In this document: positions 59,602-64,000 of the stretch, one piece after another
How positions within the stretch are numbered: position 1 is the first letter of the stretch
Layout of the letters: the number at the start of each line of letters is the position of its first letter
Assembly: GCA_010672825.2 (NCBI GenBank)
Contig: JAAHFU020000001.1
Span: 372,001 to 436,000 of the forward strand
Source: Leptolyngbya sp. SIO1E4
GTDB taxonomy: Bacteria > Cyanobacteriota > Cyanobacteriia > Phormidesmidales > Phormidesmidaceae
Reading direction: 5' to 3'
Length of the DNA: 64,000 bases
Notes under the pieces: generated by a model
The model's input: the letters and a program-made list of their open reading frames with translations, nothing else
Told to the model about the DNA's origin: nothing
The model's database searches: none
Position numbers and translations under genes: made by a program

Positions 59602-61368
59602 ATGACGACTCAGCAACCAGGCCCAAAGGTTCCTGGTAAAGACAGCCCCATTCGATGGAGCCGTTACCTCCCCTTTCTAGAGTGGCTGATTCATTACCAA
59701 TCTCAAGACCTGGTTGGCGATTTAATGGCTGGGGCGATCGTGGCCATTATGCTCGTACCTCAGAGCATGGCCTATGCGCTCTTGGCCGGGCTGCCAGCGC
59801 AAGTGGGGCTCTATGCCAGCATTGTTCCTGTCATCCTTTATGCCCTGTTGGGCACCAGTAAGGCCCTAGCCGTGGGGCCTGTAGCCATGATGTCTCTCAT
59901 GGTGGCTGCCGGGGTCGGCCAATTTGCCCAGCCAGGAACCCCTGACTATCTGGCCTTGGCCCTGGCGTTAGCCCTACTGGTTGGGGTGATCCAAACGCTG
60001 ATGGGGTTGGCTCGCCTGGGGGTGTTGGTTAATTTCTTGAGCCATGCCGTAATCTCTGGCTTTACCAGTGCAGCCGCTTTAATCATTGGGCTCAGCCAGC
60101 TCAAACACTTACTCGGGATTCAGCTACCCAGAACCAAGTCCTTCTTTAAATTGTTACCCGAGATCGCCCAACATGCCTCCGAGACCAATTTAGTCACCCT
60201 GGGCATTGGCCTCAGCAGCGTTGCCATTTTGTTCTATTTCAATCAGCGCCTGGGGCGTTTGCTACGCCGTCGCGGTGTCATGTCTGGGTTGATTATTCCC
60301 CTCACTCGCAGTGGCCCCCTGCTGGTGGTTCTATTCAGCACTCTGCTGGTGTGGGGCTTGGGCCTGGCCCAGACAGCTGGCGTCAGCATTGTCGGCGAAA
60401 TCCCCGCTGGGTTACCTGCCGTGACCCTACCAAGGGTTGACTGGGCGCTGTGGCAACAGCTATTGCCAACTGCTTTGACCATCAGCTTCGTCGGCTTTAT
60501 GGAGAGCATTGCCGTGGCGAAATCTTTAGCGAGTAAACGTCGCCAAAAAATTGACGCCAACCAAGAGCTGCTCGGCCTAGGCGCAGCCAATTTGGGGGCC
60601 GCCTTAACAGGGGGTTACCCAGTCGCCGGGGGGTTCGGCCGCTCCGTCGTGAATTTCACAGCAGGGGCAAATACGGGGCTAGCGTCCATCATTACAGCAC
60701 TGCTCATTGCTTTGACGGTCATTTTTCTGACGCCGCTCTTTTACTTCCTGCCCCAAGCCGCCTTAGCCGCCATCATTATCGTGGCTGTGTCGAGTTTGGT
60801 GGATGTGGCTACATTTCAACAAATGTGGCGCTATAACAAAGCCGATGCCGCTTCGCTGCTGATTACCTTCCTAGCCGTTTTGGTGGTGGGCATCGAAATG
60901 GGGATTGCCATCGGGGTGGCAACCTCCCTCATGGTGTCTTTATGGCGCACCAGTCGGCCCCATATTGCCGTTGTTGGGCGGGTCGGAGAGAGTGAACATT
61001 TCCGCAACGTGCTCAGGCATCCGGTTACAACCTACCCCCATGTAATGGCTCTCCGGATTGACGAAAGCCTTTACTTTGCTAACACAAAATATCTGGAAGA
61101 CTACATCCTTGGCAGGGTGGCCGATCAGCCTGACGTGGAACACTTAATCCTTGTTTGTAATGCCGTCAACTTCATTGATGCCAGTGCACTGGAAACCCTG
61201 GAAACCCTGATCGATGCCTTGAAAGAATCTGGGGTAACACTGTATCTGGCCGAAGTGAAAGGCCCGGTGATGGATCGTCTCAAACAAGCGGGGTTTGTGA
61301 AAAAGCTGGGTGAGCATCGCATCTTCCTCAGCACTCACCAGGCCATGCTGACGTTGAGCAGTTCTTAA
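59602..61368 (+). CDS. SulP-family anion transporter with STAS domain
   Basis: A 588-aa SLC26/SulP membrane protein with about 12-14 hydrophobic segments (about 25-440) and a C-terminal cytoplasmic STAS domain (about 460-580). Family marks are 'AGAIVAIMLVPQSMAYALLAGLP' with the PQSMAYA substrate motif, 'GYPVAGGFGRSVVNFTAGA' and 'VNFIDASALETLETLI' in STAS. Cyanobacterial SulP proteins include the bicarbonate carrier BicA and sulfate carriers. The preceding persulfide dioxygenase gene favours sulfate/sulfite or another sulfur anion, but this is inference. It probably forms an operon with that gene. Confidence 0.9.
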   Translation: MTTQQPGPKVPGKDSPIRWSRYLPFLEWLIHYQSQDLVGDLMAGAIVAIMLVPQSMAYALLAGLPAQVGLYASIVPVILYALLGTSKALAVGPVAMMSLMVAAGVGQFAQPGTPDYLALALALALLVGVIQTLMGLARLGVLVNFLSHAVISGFTSAAALIIGLSQLKHLLGIQLPRTKSFFKLLPEIAQHASETNLVTLGIGLSSVAILFYFNQRLGRLLRRRGVMSGLIIPLTRSGPLLVVLFSTLLVWGLGLAQTAGVSIVGEIPAGLPAVTLPRVDWALWQQLLPTALTISFVGFMESIAVAKSLASKRRQKIDANQELLGLGAANLGAALTGGYPVAGGFGRSVVNFTAGANTGLASIITALLIALTVIFLTPLFYFLPQAALAAIIIVAVSSLVDVATFQQMWRYNKADAASLLITFLAVLVVGIEMGIAIGVATSLMVSLWRTSRPHIAVVGRVGESEHFRNVLRHPVTTYPHVMALRIDESLYFANTKYLEDYILGRVADQPDVEHLILVCNAVNFIDASALETLETLIDALKESGVTLYLAEVKGPVMDRLKQAGFVKKLGEHRIFLSTHQAMLTLSSS

Positions 61369-61543
61369 TGGAAATAGCGCTAAATGTTAAGGTATCTGGT
61401 CAAAACCACTCACCGGGTCAGTGAAAGCTTTAGCGTTTATCTAGTGAAGACATCGTGGATGACTTCAAAGTTTTATGAGCCTTGCAGCCAAACCTTGCTT
61501 TTGTAGAGGGGGTTGAGCGTCTAGTGTCATGGCCGAGACCAAC

Positions 61544-61568
61544 CAGAATTTTGATACACAAAATTCTG
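61544..61568. promoter_or_regulatory. Perfect 10-bp hairpin
   Basis: CAGAATTTTG (61544-61553) pairs with CAAAATTCTG (61559-61568) around ATACA. It is about 175 bp after the SulP stop and has no T-run, so it may be a weak terminator or an operator. Confidence 0.4.
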
Positions 61569-61592
61569 CGTGTTTGAGTGCAATCATCTTGA

Positions 61593-61623
61593 TCGCATCT
61601 TTACTCAGTCGCATCTTTACTCA
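61593..61623. repeat. 15-bp direct repeat, 16-bp period
   Basis: TCGCATCTTTACTCA occurs twice with one base between (61593-61607 and 61609-61623), about 180 bp before the ABC ATPase gene. Confidence 0.7.
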
Positions 61624-61801
61624 AAGGATATACGCGAGCAATCCCGTACTGAAACAAAGTTCTAAACACATGCCATGGCTTTTGCGCCATAGCGTCTAGG
61701 AGATTACCCAGCTCCTCCATTATTGTCCCTCATTTATTACTGGCTAGAGTTTATCCCCTAGCCATTCTCTCTGCTTTTCAGCGTTGACTTAGGTTACCGG
61801 A

Positions 61802-62554
61802 ATGGATGCATTCCCCAAGCAAGCGCAGCCGTCAACCCCTGCCTCACCAGCCCCTGCCGTGTTTCACATTGAGCAGGTAAGCAAAGTCTATGTCATGGGC
61901 GAAGTCGAAGTGCATGCCCTCAGGGCGGTCGATTTAGACCTCTATGAGGGGGAATTTATTGTGCTTTTGGGGCCGTCGGGCAGTGGCAAATCTACCCTGC
62001 TGAACATTCTGGGCGGGTTAGATGTGCCCTCTGCTGGCGAGGTTTACTTTCGCAATCGGGCATTGACCCAGGCAAATGAAGGCATACTGACTCAGTTTCG
62101 CCGCCAGTCGGTGGGGTTTGTTTTTCAGTTCTATAACCTGATTCCGAGCCTGACCGCGCGGGAAAATGTGGCCCTAGTGACTGATATTGCCCGTCATTCA
62201 ATGACACCGGAGGCAGCCCTAGGGCTAGTGGGTCTGGAAGAACGGCTAGACCATTTTCCTGCACAGCTTTCAGGGGGAGAGCAGCAGCGGGTGGCGATCG
62301 CCCGGGCGATCGCCAAGCGTCCAGAAGTGCTCCTCTGCGATGAACCCACTGGTGCCCTCGATTTTGAGACCGGCAAACGCGTACTAGAAACCCTGCAGCG
62401 AGTGAACCAAGAGTTTGGAACGACCACCGCTGTGATTACCCACAACGCTGGCATTGCCGCCATGGCCGATCGGGTTGTGCATATGCGCAGCGGCAACATT
62501 ACCGACGTCAACCGCAATTTGCAGAAGATTTCTCCGTCTGAGTTGGAATGGTAA
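61802..62554 (+). CDS. ABC transporter ATPase (LolD/MacB-like)
   Basis: A 250-aa ABC ATP-binding subunit of the type that partners FtsX/MacB-fold permeases. The N-terminal 20 residues are Pro/Ala-rich; then come Walker A '[20 protein letters not shown]', the Q-loop '[19 protein letters not shown]', the signature '[14 protein letters not shown]', Walker B '[12 protein letters not shown]' and the H-loop 'AVITHNA'. The last base of its TAA is the first base of the permease ATG, so translation is coupled. Confidence 0.94.
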   Translation: MDAFPKQAQPSTPASPAPAVFHIEQVSKVYVMGEVEVHALRAVDLDLYEGEFIVLLGPSGSGKSTLLNILGGLDVPSAGEVYFRNRALTQANEGILTQFRRQSVGFVFQFYNLIPSLTARENVALVTDIARHSMTPEAALGLVGLEERLDHFPAQLSGGEQQRVAIARAIAKRPEVLLCDEPTGALDFETGKRVLETLQRVNQEFGTTTAVITHNAGIAAMADRVVHMRSGNITDVNRNLQKISPSELEW

Positions 62555-64000
62555 TGAAAGCCTTAGACCAAAAGCTATTTCGCGATCTGCTGCACATGCG
62601 AGGGCAGGTGATCGCGATCGTGCTGATTGTGGCTTGCGGCATCGCTAGCCTGGTGACGATGATGAGTACCTACTCGTCTCTAAAGCTGACGCAGGCAACT
62701 TACTACGATCAGTACCGCTTTGCCGATGTGTTTGTGCGGTTGAAGCGAGCACCAGACAGTTTAACGCCTCGGATAGCGGCAATTCCGGGTGTTAGTACCG
62801 TGCAAACACGGGTGGTTGAAGATGTCACCGTGTCGGTGGAAGGGTTGACGGAACCCGCGACTGGGCGGCTGATTTCCATTCCAGAGCAACCCGCCCCGAT
62901 GCTCAACGATCTGTTCATTCGCACCGGGCGATATCCTTCGCGGGGGGATGAGGTGTTGGCGAGCGAGGCGTTTGTCAACGCGAATCATCTCGACCTCAAC
63001 GACACCGTTGGGGCAATCATCAATGGGCGCTGGCAAACCCTACGGATTGTGGGAACCGCCCTGTCACCAGAGTATATCTACGCGATTCGCGGTACCGAGA
63101 TGGTGCCTGATAACGAGCACTTTGGCCTGCTTTGGATGCAGCAGGAGGCCCTCAGCACCGCCTTTGACATGAAGGGGGCTTTTAATGATGTCAGCCTGGC
63201 GCTGATGCCGGGAGCCAGTGAGGCAGAAGTCATCTTTCAGCTCGATCAGCGCTTAGAAACCTATGGTGGGCTCGGGGCTTTCGGGCGAGAAGATCAGATT
63301 TCCCACACGTTTATTTCCGATGAGATTAGCGTGCTCTCTGCCCAAGCTATACTGATGCCGAGCATTTTTCTGGGCATTGCCGCCTTTTTGCTGAATCTGT
63401 TGCTCAGTCGTTTGGTCAGTACCCAACGAGACCAGATCGCAGTGATGAAGGCCTTCGGCTACGACAACACCACCGTGGGCATTCACTACCTGAAGCTGGT
63501 CATGGTGGTGGTGCTATTGGGGGCCATCTTGGGCAGTGGGGTAGGCGCATGGCTCGGGGCTGGCATGACCCGCCTCTATGCCCATTTCTATCACTTTCCT
63601 CTGCTGCGCTATGAAGTGCGGCCTGCGGTGCTGGTGACGGCCTTACTCGTTAGTGGTGGAGCAGCCACCGTCGGGGCTTTCTTAGCAATGCGGCGGGCGG
63701 TGGCATTGCCCCCAGCAGAGGCCATGCGGCCTGAACCCCCGGCCACCTATCGCCCTACCCTGATAGAAAAGTTGGGCTTGCAGCGGTGGTTTTCAGCCCC
63801 TAGCCGGATCATTCTGCGTAATTTGGAGCGCCGCCCAATCCAGGGGCTGCTGTCGATCGCAGGCATTGCCGTGGCGATCGCCGTTCTGGTGTTGGGCCGC
63901 TACTTCACCGATGCAATGGAGGCCCTAGTCGATATCCAGTTTCGGACGATTCAGCGAGAAGATGTCACTCTAGTCTTTAACAACCCGCTCTCTGCCCAAG
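62554..64000 (+). CDS. ABC transporter permease, FtsX/MacB fold (partial, runs off window)
   Basis: An open frame of at least 482 codons from ATG 62554 to the window edge, missed by ORF lists because its stop lies outside. The start reads [19 protein letters not shown] first membrane helix ('VIAIVLIVACGIASLVTMM', about 17-37) is followed by a large periplasmic domain (about 45-245). Three helices around 265-400 form the FtsX domain ('STQRDQIAVMKAFGYDNTTV'), and a second half begins near 415 ('RIILRNLERRPIQGLLSIAG'). The length and repeated layout fit the long, two-FtsX permeases of about 800 aa, which export or extract lipids, lipoproteins or peptides. It overlaps the ATPase stop by 1 bp. A membrane-fusion partner may follow beyond the window. 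Confidence 0.9.
   Translation, partial: MKALDQKLFRDLLHMRGQVIAIVLIVACGIASLVTMMSTYSSLKLTQATYYDQYRFADVFVRLKRAPDSLTPRIAAIPGVSTVQTRVVEDVTVSVEGLTEPATGRLISIPEQPAPMLNDLFIRTGRYPSRGDEVLASEAFVNANHLDLNDTVGAIINGRWQTLRIVGTALSPEYIYAIRGTEMVPDNEHFGLLWMQQEALSTAFDMKGAFNDVSLALMPGASEAEVIFQLDQRLETYGGLGAFGREDQISHTFISDEISVLSAQAILMPSIFLGIAAFLLNLLLSRLVSTQRDQIAVMKAFGYDNTTVGIHYLKLVMVVVLLGAILGSGVGAWLGAGMTRLYAHFYHFPLLRYEVRPAVLVTALLVSGGAATVGAFLAMRRAVALPPAEAMRPEPPATYRPTLIEKLGLQRWFSAPSRIILRNLERRPIQGLLSIAGIAVAIAVLVLGRYFTDAMEALVDIQFRTIQREDVTLVFNNPLSAQ

Larger units (their letters stand above)
61369..61801. other. Intergenic region before the ABC exporter
   Basis: About 430 bp without a gene. It holds a 10-bp perfect hairpin (61544-61568), a 16-bp-period direct repeat (61593-61623) and a smaller GGCTAG/CTAGCC hairpin (about 61742-61763). 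Confidence 0.6.

Noticed and set aside
1-64000. tRNA, rRNA, CRISPR array, prophage or complete transposase
   Set aside because: No cloverleaf with a GGTTCGA-type arm, no regular direct repeats with spacers and no transposase or integrase frame was found. Short regular repeats are all heptamer or hexamer arrays.

Overview
The window is cyanobacterial. It carries psaM (a photosystem I subunit missed by length-filtered ORF calling), an NblS/Hik33-type kinase next to purD, cyanobacterial families (DUF1816, DUF4342, multi-PAS sensors), very many GCGATCGC (HIP1) octamers, and dispersed heptanucleotide arrays of the kind described as STRRs in filamentous cyanobacteria. The gene content fits a filamentous Leptolyngbya-like lineage, but the species cannot be fixed from the sequence. 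No rRNA, tRNA, CRISPR array or intact transposase was seen.

Layout. 0-8 kb: signalling genes, namely a hybrid CheA with a CheW partner, then (minus strand) a five-PAS adenylate cyclase followed 20 bp later by an isochorismatase-fold hydrolase. 8-21 kb: mostly housekeeping genes (purD-nblS, a lipoprotein, a BI-1 membrane protein, trpB-RNase D, a rhodanese-like protein, an RNase II/R-family protein with ubiX, phoU, psaM). 21-25 kb: one very large fusion of ammonium transporter, histidine kinase, receiver and adenylate cyclase. 25-41 kb: an accessory region with three RTX-type secreted proteins. The first joins nuclease/phosphatase, two phytase-like parts and a PhoD phosphatase. The second carries two glycerophosphodiesterase domains inserted in a phytase-like domain. 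The third is a CAP-domain protein. A NACHT NTPase and about 1.2 kb of repeat-rich non-coding DNA interrupt this region. 41-49 kb: stress genes (response regulator, pentapeptide protein, two UspA proteins, DUF1816, Hsp20, a MgtC-like membrane protein, a CrtISO/RetSat-like flavoprotein). 49-58.5 kb: small metabolic genes, a SIR2 protein, CBS protein, HypB, LRR protein, DUF4342, and a nitroreductase gene broken by one in-frame TGA. 58.8-64 kb: persulfide dioxygenase with a SulP transporter, and an ABC exporter whose permease runs off the window.

How the genes fit together. The phosphorus theme is strongest. Two giant secreted proteins together appear able to attack phosphodiesters, phytate-like esters, PhoD substrates and glycerophosphodiesters. 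phoU lies 5 kb away and a Pho-box-like motif lies in front of the first giant gene. Cyclic AMP is the second theme: two cyclases with different base-recognition pairs (Lys/Asp and Lys/Thr), one of them physically joined to an Amt module. NACHT and SIR2 proteins are plausible anti-phage factors. Several families of small repeats fill the intergenic regions, including a roughly 80-108 bp dispersed element whose copies differ by exactly four heptamers, and a pair of MITE-like elements on either side of the DUF1816 gene.
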